57,054 nucleotides of DNA from QYOJ01 sp964642545 (lineage in GTDB: Bacteria > Bacteroidota > Bacteroidia > Bacteroidales > FEN-979). Each line of letters opens with the position of its first letter. The stretch's first letter is position 1. Below are positions 41,582 to 49,059 of the stretch, piece after piece. The stretch lies in assembly GCA_964642545.1 (NCBI GenBank), contig CAZXQU010000010.1, positions 1 through 57,054 on the forward strand, read 5' to 3'. The notes beneath the pieces are model-generated. The model saw only the letters and a list, made by a program, of their open reading frames with translations. It did no database searches and was not told where the DNA came from. Position numbers and translations under genes: made by a program.

Positions 41582-43918
41582 CTATTTTTTGATAAGTATT
41601 TTACCCTCCCCGGGGATGAAATTCGCTATCAGGCTCGCATGCACCACACCCGATTCCTTCAGGGCGGCAACCAGTGATCCCGCATCTTTAGCAGAGACCG
41701 CAATCAGCAGCCCTCCGGAGGTTTGGGCATCGCAAAGGATCATCTTTTCGATCTCTGATATGCGGGATCCCCATACTACAACCGGTTCCACATGCTCGAG
41801 GTTGTGCTTTGTCCCTCCCGGGATGATTCCTTGTGCCGCCATCTCCGTCACACCTTCAAGGAGAGGGATTACGGATGTGTCGATTTGTACGTTGACCATT
41901 TCACCGGTCACCATCTCCATCAGATGTCCCAGCAATCCAAAGCCGGTGACATCAGTGCAGGCATGCACCCTGAATTGCATCATCACCTCAGCAGCTTTTC
42001 GGTTTAGTTCCGACATGCATGCCATCAGCTTCGTTATTTGCATCTGATCAAGAAATTCTCGCTTCAACGCGGTTGTGAGGATCCCGGTTCCCAATGGTTT
42101 CGTTAGAATCAATGCATCGCCTGCTTTCGCACCGCGGTTTCTGATCACTGCCGAAGGCTCTACAATACCTGTTACCGACAAACCAAAGAGTGGTTCTGTT
42201 AATTCAACACTATGCCCTCCCAGTATCTCGATTCCTGCCTCTGCCGCTTTGTCAGATGCCCCTTTCAGGATTTCCTGCAGCACCTCCATAGGCAATCTTG
42301 TATCAGGGAAACCCACAATGTTTAGTGCGTAAAGAGGTTTTCCTCCCATTGCGTAAATATCGCTGATTGCATTAGCCGCTGCAATCATACCATAGGTATA
42401 CGGGTCGTCAACCACGGGAGGGATGACATCGACTGTTTGTACCAGGGCCTGCATTTCATTCAACTGATAAACTGCCGCATCATCAGAGGTTTCGGGTCCA
42501 ACCAAAACCTTTGGATTTGTTACCTGAGGAAGATGTTTTAGTACCTGTTCAAGAAGTTGAGGTCTAATCTTGCAGGCGCAACCAAGGGCATGAGTGTATT
42601 CGGTGAGCCGGATTCCCCCCCCCTTTACCCCTAAATCCCCTAAAGGGGACTTACTCTGCTGCGCAGAATTATCCTCCCGAAGGGAGGAGGAAGCCCCCTT
42701 TAGGGGGTTTGGGGGTGCCCACGGAGTGGAGTAAGTCCCCTTTAGGGGATTTAGGGGTAAAAGGGGGTTTGGGGGTTCATGGGGGTTTGGGGGTTGTAAT
42801 TCTCTATATGCCTCCACAATGATCGGAATAGCTATCTTAATCTCCTCCTCCGTAGTGAACCTTCCAACCGAAAACCGGATTGTACCCATAGCATATTCGG
42901 TTGGCACATGCATAGCGGTCAGAACACCCGAAACACCCTCCACCCCTGCGTGGCAAGCAGCTCCGGCAGATGCAGCAATCCCTTTCATCGCCTGTAAAAG
43001 TGTATTTGCTTCCACTCCCGGAAATCCAAGGCTCAATGTATTGGGCAGCCTTTTCTCAGGATGACCATTCAGGCGAATTTCCGGGATCTCATGACGAATG
43101 GCTTCAAATAATTTGTCATTTAACTGACGTAATGTCGTCATTCGTAATTTGTCATTCGTAATTAATGTTGCTGCTTTTCCCAGGCCCACAATACCAATAA
43201 CATTTTCGGTTCCAGCACGACGATCGGCTTCGTGATCGGCTCCATGAAGGAATTTTGTAAGTTTAACCCCGCGCCGGATGTATAAGGCTCCAACACCTTT
43301 GGGTGCGTATAGTTTATGACCTGCTATGGATAGAAGGTCAATGCCAAGTTCGTTGACGTCCACAGGAATCTTTCCTATGCTCTGGGCTGCATCGGTGTGA
43401 AATAGAACTCCGGATTCCCGGGCAATCCGACTGATTTCAGCAATGGGTTGGATTGAACCGGTTTCATTATTTGCATGCATGATGGAAATCAGGAGTGTCT
43501 CAGGCCGGATTGCCCTGTGGATCTCCTCAGGATCAACAATCCCAAATGGATCAACCCCCACCTGTGTGACCTCAAAACCCTCCCCTACCAGGTAGTTGCA
43601 CACCTCTGTAACGGCCGGATGTTCAATCGAAGAGATGATGATATGGTTTCCACGGTTCCTCCCGGCATATGCAGCACCTTTGATTGCATAGTTATTTGAT
43701 TCTGTCCCACCTCCGGTGAATACAATCTCATCGGGGAAGCAGTTAAGCAAGGTGGCTACCTCTTTTCTGGCTTGAATCACAGCCTGCGCAGCAATCCGGC
43801 CAAATTCATGGATGCTTGATGGGTTACCAAACATGCTATCCAGAAACGGCTTCATCGCATAGGATACCCGTGGATCCAGGGGTGTAGTTGCATTATAATC
43901 CAGATAGATCGGATCCAT
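41582..43918 (-). CDS. Fused cysteine desulfurase/selenocysteine lyase (NifS-like) and selenophosphate synthetase (SelD)
   Basis: 778-residue fusion. Residues 1-375 are a class V PLP desulfurase: YLDYNATTPLDPR, PLP lysine K202 in SIAGHKLYAPKG, and active-site C322 in SAGAACHAG. Residues about 434-778 are SelD: it starts IRLTEYTHALGCACKI, with catalytic C447 and K450 aligned to C17/K20 of E. coli, then TSDDAAV, MGGKPLYALNIVGFP and DVTGFGLLGHL. SelD makes selenophosphate from selenide and ATP, and the NifS half could deliver selenium to it directly. The linker (about 376-433) is encoded by a GC-rich inverted-repeat element, and part of the NifS half by a heptamer array. It overlaps mnmH by 26 bases. 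Confidence 0.93.
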   Translation of the reverse strand: MDPIYLDYNATTPLDPRVSYAMKPFLDSMFGNPSSIHEFGRIAAQAVIQARKEVATLLNCFPDEIVFTGGGTESNNYAIKGAAYAGRNRGNHIIISSIEHPAVTEVCNYLVGEGFEVTQVGVDPFGIVDPEEIHRAIRPETLLISIMHANNETGSIQPIAEISRIARESGVLFHTDAAQSIGKIPVDVNELGIDLLSIAGHKLYAPKGVGALYIRRGVKLTKFLHGADHEADRRAGTENVIGIVGLGKAATLITNDKLRMTTLRQLNDKLFEAIRHEIPEIRLNGHPEKRLPNTLSLGFPGVEANTLLQAMKGIAASAGAACHAGVEGVSGVLTAMHVPTEYAMGTIRFSVGRFTTEEEIKIAIPIIVEAYRELQPPNPHEPPNPLLPLNPLKGTYSTPWAPPNPLKGASSSLREDNSAQQSKSPLGDLGVKGGGIRLTEYTHALGCACKIRPQLLEQVLKHLPQVTNPKVLVGPETSDDAAVYQLNEMQALVQTVDVIPPVVDDPYTYGMIAAANAISDIYAMGGKPLYALNIVGFPDTRLPMEVLQEILKGASDKAAEAGIEILGGHSVELTEPLFGLSVTGIVEPSAVIRNRGAKAGDALILTKPLGTGILTTALKREFLDQMQITKLMACMSELNRKAAEVMMQFRVHACTDVTGFGLLGHLMEMVTGEMVNVQIDTSVIPLLEGVTEMAAQGIIPGGTKHNLEHVEPVVVWGSRISEIEKMILCDAQTSGGLLIAVSAKDAGSLVAALKESGVVHASLIANFIPGEGKILIKK
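42624..42761. repeat. Inverted-repeat element forming the NifS-SelD linker
   Basis: Arms 42624-42656 and 42729-42761 are perfect 33-base inverted repeats around a 72-base centre, which itself holds CTGCGCAG, CTCCCGAAGGGAG and CCCCCTTTAGGGGG hairpins. A GGGGGTTT-rich tail continues to about 42797. The element is translated, giving a linker with repeated PPNPL. Confidence 0.9.
43137..43164. repeat. Heptamer array inside the NifS domain
   Basis: Four units alternating GTCATTC and GTAATTT/A, in frame, encode residues about 252-261. They share the unit of the array at 15380-15407. Confidence 0.7.
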
Positions 43919-44948
43919 TTTTCAGATGTTTGTGAGCAAATTCTGACAATCCTGAAGCAATCTCCGAGGCATTAAAATTCTCGACAGGGTAGAAGTACCG
44001 TTGCTGATTTTGGCGGCGATGTATTGAAAACGAATAGGATTCATCGTAATAGGAAAGTACTTGTCCTGCAACAGCTGCATAGTCCTTCTCCTGAATGGAG
44101 ATTAAAGCGCCCCTGGCCCGTGGTTTGCCTAAACGGGCTTCAATCTTCATCACTGCTTCACACAACAACCTGTCGTCAATACCGGCATACTCACCAACCA
44201 GTCTGTTCACGCGCACCTCCTTCGGCACCTCAAGGATGATCAGGGGCGCTTCATGTATCTTCCTGATTACAGGATCGGGCAACGTTACCCGCCCAATCAT
44301 CCTGCTCTCATCCTCCAACCAGATGAAGCGCGACTTATCAAGGTTTTGCCAGATCTCAAAGAGGTCATTTTCGAATTGCTCATTGGATGGCTGACCGGGC
44401 AATCCGATGCCACCAAAAGCTGATCCCTTATGGGAGGCGAGTCCCTCCAGATCTATTACCTGTTCATTAATCTCTGCAAGCAAATTTAGCACCTCTGTTT
44501 TTCCACTCCCGGTAAAACCGCCAAGCACGACCACATTTGCCTTCTTATCCAAACTTGCGCGGATATACCTCCTGTAAGCCTTGTAACCTCCTGTAAGAAG
44601 GGAGACACTGTAACCGTTTGTTTCAAACATCCATGCCATGTTCATACTGCGCATTCCTCCTCGCCAGCAATACATACGTAACTTCTTTGCGTTTGTGAGC
44701 TTTCGAATAGCGCTAAGTACCTTCCCAGTTTTAGACAGGATAATATCCAACCCTCGAATGATGGCATGATCACGGCCAGCCTGAACATATAGCGTACCCA
44801 CTTCTGCTCTCTCGGCATCAGAAAACAGGGGAATATTGATCGCTCCCGGAATATGGCCCTGGAGGAATTCAGCAGATGACCTTACATCCACAATAGGATC
44901 GGGTTCACTCGCTGCCAGAAAAGTTGCTGCATCCAGGGTAACAGGCAT
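43893..44948 (-). CDS. mnmH: tRNA 2-selenouridine synthase (MnmH/SelU)
   Basis: Replaces sulfur with selenium at the wobble 2-thiouridine of certain tRNAs, using selenophosphate and via a geranylated intermediate. The N-terminal rhodanese domain has its catalytic C94 in YCWRGGMRS. A P-loop domain follows with GGFTGSGKT (143-151). DLEGLASHKGSAFG is a family signature. The length of 351 aa is normal. It is the first gene of the operon with the NifS-SelD fusion, showing that selenophosphate here serves tRNA modification. No selA, selB or tRNA-Sec is in the window. Confidence 0.95.
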   Translation of the reverse strand: MPVTLDAATFLAASEPDPIVDVRSSAEFLQGHIPGAINIPLFSDAERAEVGTLYVQAGRDHAIIRGLDIILSKTGKVLSAIRKLTNAKKLRMYCWRGGMRSMNMAWMFETNGYSVSLLTGGYKAYRRYIRASLDKKANVVVLGGFTGSGKTEVLNLLAEINEQVIDLEGLASHKGSAFGGIGLPGQPSNEQFENDLFEIWQNLDKSRFIWLEDESRMIGRVTLPDPVIRKIHEAPLIILEVPKEVRVNRLVGEYAGIDDRLLCEAVMKIEARLGKPRARGALISIQEKDYAAVAGQVLSYYDESYSFSIHRRQNQQRYFYPVENFNASEIASGLSEFAHKHLKNGSDLSGL

Positions 44949-44972
44949 AATTGATATCGATGGAAACTATCA

Positions 44973-44980
44973 CAAATGTA
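44973..44980 (-). promoter_or_regulatory. -7 element of the selenium operon
   Basis: TACATTTG on the minus strand, 24 bases before the mnmH ATG. It faces away from the purF-type element ten bases to the right. Confidence 0.55.
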
Positions 44981-44990
44981 CCGTATTTTA

Positions 44991-44998
44991 TATCTTTG
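44991..44998 (+). promoter_or_regulatory. -7 element of the PurF-like gene
   Basis: TATCTTTG, 22 bases before the ATG at 45021. It lies between the promoter-side alternative start (44976) and the true start. Confidence 0.55.
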
Positions 44999-45020
44999 CA
45001 CTTCCTTTGATCCAAAAAAG

Positions 45021-46922
45021 ATGAGTGACTTTATCCATCATGAATGTGGCATAGCCCTTGTCAGATTGCGAAAACCGCCTGAATATTATCTTGCCAGGTA
45101 TGGGACCTCATTTTACGGGCTTAACAAACTGCACCTGCTGATGCAGAAGCAACATAACCGTGGACAGGATGGGGCAGGTGTTGCAGCGATTAAGTTTGAT
45201 GTTGATCCGGGTCACAGGTATATCAACCGCATCCGTTCCAACTCGGCGACCCCTATCAAAGATATTTTCTCCCAGATTGGGAATGTTGTGAAGGAGATTG
45301 AAGAGAGCCATCCTCAGAGACTCAAGGATCCCGATTGGTTGAAACATCACCTCGAAATGTACGGAGAACTGTTACTTGGGCATCTTCGTTATGGAACTTT
45401 TGGGGCCAACACGGTGGAAAGTCTGCATCCATTCATCCGTGAGAATAATTGGAAGACAAAGAACCTCGTACTTGCCGGAAATTTTAATCTCACCAATGTC
45501 GACGAACTTTTCCAAAAGCTGATCGAACTTGGCCAGTGTCCGGTTGAGACTTCCGACACCATAACGATCATGGAAAAGATCGGCCATTTCCTGGATGAGG
45601 AAAATGAAGCGTTATATCAGAAGTTTAAAAAGGAAGGGTACGAAAAACATCAGATCTCAAGTTTGATCGCAAGGGACCTAGACGTCAGGAAGATTCTTGA
45701 AAACGCCTCAGCAAGCTGGGATGGCGGTTTTGTGATTACAGGGATGATTGGCCACGGAGATGCATTTGTGATGAGGGATCCGAACGGAATTAGGCCGGCG
45801 TTTTACTATGCAGATGACGAAGTGGTAGTTGCTGCCTCAGAACGCCCCGCTATCCAAACAGCATTCAACCTCAGCATTGATCAAATTCAGGAACTGAAGC
45901 CCGGTCATGCGTTGATTATTAAAAGGGATGGGAAATTCGCAGAACTTCAGTATCAAACCCCGGGTCCAAAGATCGCATGTTCATTTGAAAGGATCTATTT
46001 CTCCAGAGGTACCGATCAGGATATTTACATGGAACGAAAGAAACTTGGTGAATTTCTGGCACCTGCCATCCTGAAAACTATTGATTACGATTTTGAGAAC
46101 ACGGTCTTTGCCTATATACCGAATACCGCCATTGATGCCTATTATGGACTTATCAAAGCGCTTGATACTTTTTGCGACACCATCAAACGTGACCGGCTGC
46201 TGGACTTGAAGAACAACTGTTCTCCTGCTCAGGTTGAGGAGGTACTAAGATTACGTCCCAGGGCAGAGAAGGTGGCTGTTAAGGACATGAAGCTTCGCAC
46301 TTTCATCACCCAGGACAGTCAGCGCGACGACCTTGCCGCTCATGTGTATGACATAACGTATGGCAGTATTATTGCGGGAAGCGATAATTTGGTAGTTCTT
46401 GACGATTCCATTGTAAGAGGAACCACCCTAAAGCAGAGTATCCTTCGCATTTTGGACCGGTTGGGCCCAAAAAAGATCATTATTGCCTCCTCTGCACCGC
46501 AAATCCGTTATCCCGATTGTTACGGGATCGACATGGCTAAACTCACTGATTTTATCGCCTTCAAGGCTGCCATTGCCTTGCTAAAAGATACACATCAGGA
46601 ACATATTATCAATGATGTTTATAAACGATGTAAGGAACAGGAGATGCGGCCAAAGGAAGAGATCGTCAATTATGTAAAAGAGATCTATAAACCATTTTCT
46701 GCAAGCCGAATCTCTGAGAAAATTTCTGATCTCCTGACTCCTCCAAATTGCCAGGCCCGGGTTGAGATCATTTACCAAACCATTGAGGATCTCCATGATG
46801 CCTGTCCCGATAACATTGGCGACTGGTACTTTACCGGCAACTACCCTACACCAGGGGGGAATAAAGTAGTCAACAAATCCTTTATCAATTATATTGAAGG
46901 CCGGAACGTCAGGGCGTATTAA
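45021..46922 (+). CDS. Long-form amidophosphoribosyltransferase
   Basis: Class II glutamine amidotransferase fused to a PRTase domain, like PurF, which makes phosphoribosylamine for purine synthesis. The nucleophile is C9 in HECGIALVR, so an eight-residue propeptide must be removed. HNRGQDGAG, GHLRYGT and DPNGIRPAFYY belong to the glutaminase half. The PRPP loop is VVLDDSIVRGTT (458-469). At 633 aa it is about 150-170 residues longer than standard PurF, with insertions such as the helical KFKKEGYEKHQISSLIARDL. Bacteroidota often carry this long form beside a normal purF, so its substrate may not be identical. Confidence 0.85.
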   Translation: MSDFIHHECGIALVRLRKPPEYYLARYGTSFYGLNKLHLLMQKQHNRGQDGAGVAAIKFDVDPGHRYINRIRSNSATPIKDIFSQIGNVVKEIEESHPQRLKDPDWLKHHLEMYGELLLGHLRYGTFGANTVESLHPFIRENNWKTKNLVLAGNFNLTNVDELFQKLIELGQCPVETSDTITIMEKIGHFLDEENEALYQKFKKEGYEKHQISSLIARDLDVRKILENASASWDGGFVITGMIGHGDAFVMRDPNGIRPAFYYADDEVVVAASERPAIQTAFNLSIDQIQELKPGHALIIKRDGKFAELQYQTPGPKIACSFERIYFSRGTDQDIYMERKKLGEFLAPAILKTIDYDFENTVFAYIPNTAIDAYYGLIKALDTFCDTIKRDRLLDLKNNCSPAQVEEVLRLRPRAEKVAVKDMKLRTFITQDSQRDDLAAHVYDITYGSIIAGSDNLVVLDDSIVRGTTLKQSILRILDRLGPKKIIIASSAPQIRYPDCYGIDMAKLTDFIAFKAAIALLKDTHQEHIINDVYKRCKEQEMRPKEEIVNYVKEIYKPFSASRISEKISDLLTPPNCQARVEIIYQTIEDLHDACPDNIGDWYFTGNYPTPGGNKVVNKSFINYIEGRNVRAY

Positions 46923-46944
46923 TTCACAATTCCCTGTTATACTA

Positions 46945-47352
46945 TCAGGAGGAGTGCTTCAGGTACGAGGCGGCTATGTTATCAGCGATTGATTTCAGCT
47001 CTTCCATTGAAAATTTCAACTTTGGCTTTTTAAAATCTATGTCGTAAATGGTCTGAAGAGGCACCAGATGAATATGTGCATGCGGTACTTCAAGCCCGAT
47101 AACCGCAATTCCGATTCGTTTACAGGGGATAACATCTTCTATTGCGAGAGCCACCTGTTTTGAGAATGTGATAAGATCTGCCAACAGGGGATCCGGAATA
47201 TGAAAGATATAGTCGATCTCCTCTTTGGGGATAACAAGAGTGTGACCATATGCAATTGGGCTTATATCTAGAAATGCCAGAAAACGATCATTTTCTGCCA
47301 CCTTAAGGGATGGAATCTCTCCAGTTACAATGCGTGAAAAAATGCTTGCCAT
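46945..47352 (-). CDS. HIT-family nucleotide hydrolase
   Basis: 135-residue histidine-triad protein, cleaving nucleoside phosphoramidates or dinucleoside polyphosphates. The triad is H91-x-H93-x-H95 (VPHAHIHLVPL). SIFSRIVTGEIPSLKV and FLDISPIAYGHTLVIPK are typical of the Hint branch. The open frame extends 27 codons upstream into greA, but ATG at 47352 starts one base beyond the greA stop. It forms a two-gene unit with greA, an arrangement common in Bacteroidota. Confidence 0.93.
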   Translation of the reverse strand: MASIFSRIVTGEIPSLKVAENDRFLAFLDISPIAYGHTLVIPKEEIDYIFHIPDPLLADLITFSKQVALAIEDVIPCKRIGIAVIGLEVPHAHIHLVPLQTIYDIDFKKPKLKFSMEELKSIADNIAASYLKHSS

Positions 47353-47353
47353 G

Positions 47354-47836
47354 CTAACTATTTTCTCTGGAGATCTCGAGAATCTCGAATGAGATGATTC
47401 CAGCAGGTATTTCAATGTCAACTTTTTCCCCAATTATCTTTCCAAGGATACCTTTGGCAATGGGTGAATTTACAGAAATCTTGCACTTCTTTACATTGGC
47501 TTCGTTTTCAGGTACGAGGGTATAACAAACCAAAGCACCGGTTTTCAGGTTTTTCAATTTGACAGTTGAAAATATCAACACTTTAGAGTTATCCAACTTA
47601 GATTCATCGATTAACCGTGCACTGCTGACCGTCTCCTGGAGTTTTGAGATTCTAAGCTCCAGCATCGATTGTGCCTCTTTAGCAGCATTGTATTCGGCAT
47701 TCTCCGACAAATCTCCTTTATCCCTGGCTTCAGCGATCTGTCTTGAAATCCCTGGCCGCTCCACGATAGTCATCTGGCGGAGTTCATCCTTCAGTTTTTG
47801 TAATCCTTCCGGGGTAAAATAGTTAATTTCCGACAT
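47354..47836 (-). CDS. greA: Transcription elongation factor GreA
   Basis: Rescues backtracked RNA polymerase by stimulating transcript cleavage. The N-terminal coiled-coil hairpin (about 1-75) carries the acidic tip in ARDKGDLSENAEYNAAKE. The C-terminal FKBP-like domain ends with the segment around NSPIAKGILGKIIGEKVD. The length of 160 aa is normal. ATG at 47836 is preferred to a start seven codons upstream. Transcribed with the HIT gene. Confidence 0.96.
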   Translation of the reverse strand: MSEINYFTPEGLQKLKDELRQMTIVERPGISRQIAEARDKGDLSENAEYNAAKEAQSMLELRISKLQETVSSARLIDESKLDNSKVLIFSTVKLKNLKTGALVCYTLVPENEANVKKCKISVNSPIAKGILGKIIGEKVDIEIPAGIISFEILEISRENS

Positions 47837-47867
47837 GGTTCCAATTTTATCTTGCAATTATAATAAG

Positions 47868-47898
47868 GAAAAAGACCCTTTTACAAGGGCCCTTTTTC
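47868..47898 (-). terminator. Terminator of the receptor-secreted protein-PorV operon
   Basis: Hairpin with CCCTT/AAGGG and GAAAAAG/CTTTTTC pairing around a TTAC loop. On the minus strand it is followed by a T-rich run. It lies between the PorV-type stop and the greA start and should end the upstream operon. Confidence 0.65.
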
Positions 47899-47939
47899 TT
47901 TATGTAAAGTTAGGTTAAAAAACCTAAACTTCAATAGTG

Positions 47940-49016
47940 TTAAAAGTTAAGTGTTATTCCTATGCTATGAACGCCCCCAAACGGGTTGGTTGACCGGTAG
48001 GAGTAATCGATACCAATTCCGGTTTCCTTATCTCTGCTAAAGGGAACTGAAACAGTAAATCCAGCAGAAAGTCCAGTAAATACAGAACCCCTATCGCGCA
48101 CGTTTGTCTCAAACATCCCTTGTTGATAGGTATAAGCAGCCCTGAGCGAAAGGTAATATTTGAGTGCATACTCGAGCCCCAGGATAAACTGGTCTTTTGT
48201 AAATGAGTTCGAGTTGAAATTTCCGGCAAGTGTAATTCGGTTCATTTCGCCAATCAGGAAATCATAAGAAGCTCCGATCCTCAATGTAGCGGGCAGCTCA
48301 AATTTCTCCGACCGTTGTGAAACAGTAAAGAGGTCATTATCATCACCATGTCCCGGAATAATTCCCCGGAAAGAGAGTCCATCACCAGAAAATCTCAACG
48401 GAGTACCCACGTTTTTCAAGGCAACACCAAATTTGATCTGGTCGCGTTCACCTGTTACATACTGAACCCCTGCATCAATTGCAATTCCCAGTGCACTTGC
48501 GTCAGAAATAGACTCAGAGATAATCTTGAAATTGATACCACCATAGATGCTGTTTGAGAACGCCTTCGCATAACCAATATTAATGTTCATGTATGCTGGT
48601 TTAAAGGTACCAACACCACCTTCAGGAGAATTGGTTGTAGTAATGTCAATTTCACCAAAGTTCATCGACATCACAGCAGCAGTAAGGACTCCCTTATTTT
48701 CACCCAGTTTCTGGCTTAATCCGAATGAGTAAATATTGATCCCGGATCCCTGTAACCAGTTTGTGTATGAAAAAACAATTTCAGTACCTGTTGTAAAGGC
48801 TGTTCCGGCGATGTTGGTAAAAAGGGCTTCCAGTCCGTGGGTGCAGGATGTTCCCACACCACCCCAACCTGAACTTTTCGCCCATGGATTAATGAGCAAC
48901 TCAGAAGCTCCTGCCTGGCCTGAACGGTCTTTGTTCCCGGCAGTAACCTGGCTGGCAGGATACACAATTAAAACTACCAGGAAAAAAGCCAGTAAAATGC
49001 TATATATGTTCTTCAT
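47940..49016 (-). CDS. PorV/PorQ-family outer-membrane protein
   Basis: FadL-like 14-stranded barrel family that includes the T9SS shuttle PorV and PorQ. Signal peptide about 1-26 (VTAG before NKD). The mature N-terminus has AGASELLINPWAKSSGWGGVGTSC and GLEALFTNIAG, matching the motif around the PorV lumen plug. Strand patterns continue to the terminal HSIGITLNF. The length of 358 aa is typical. ATG at 49016 is preferred over a start nine codons upstream. It is the last gene of the TonB-receptor operon, 43 bases after the large secreted protein, suggesting it handles that cargo. Confidence 0.85.
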   Translation of the reverse strand: MKNIYSILLAFFLVVLIVYPASQVTAGNKDRSGQAGASELLINPWAKSSGWGGVGTSCTHGLEALFTNIAGTAFTTGTEIVFSYTNWLQGSGINIYSFGLSQKLGENKGVLTAAVMSMNFGEIDITTTNSPEGGVGTFKPAYMNINIGYAKAFSNSIYGGINFKIISESISDASALGIAIDAGVQYVTGERDQIKFGVALKNVGTPLRFSGDGLSFRGIIPGHGDDNDLFTVSQRSEKFELPATLRIGASYDFLIGEMNRITLAGNFNSNSFTKDQFILGLEYALKYYLSLRAAYTYQQGMFETNVRDRGSVFTGLSAGFTVSVPFSRDKETGIGIDYSYRSTNPFGGVHSIGITLNF

Positions 49017-49059
49017 GATGCTGTATTTTTGTTGTTGAAACATGTTATAATCATTTACA

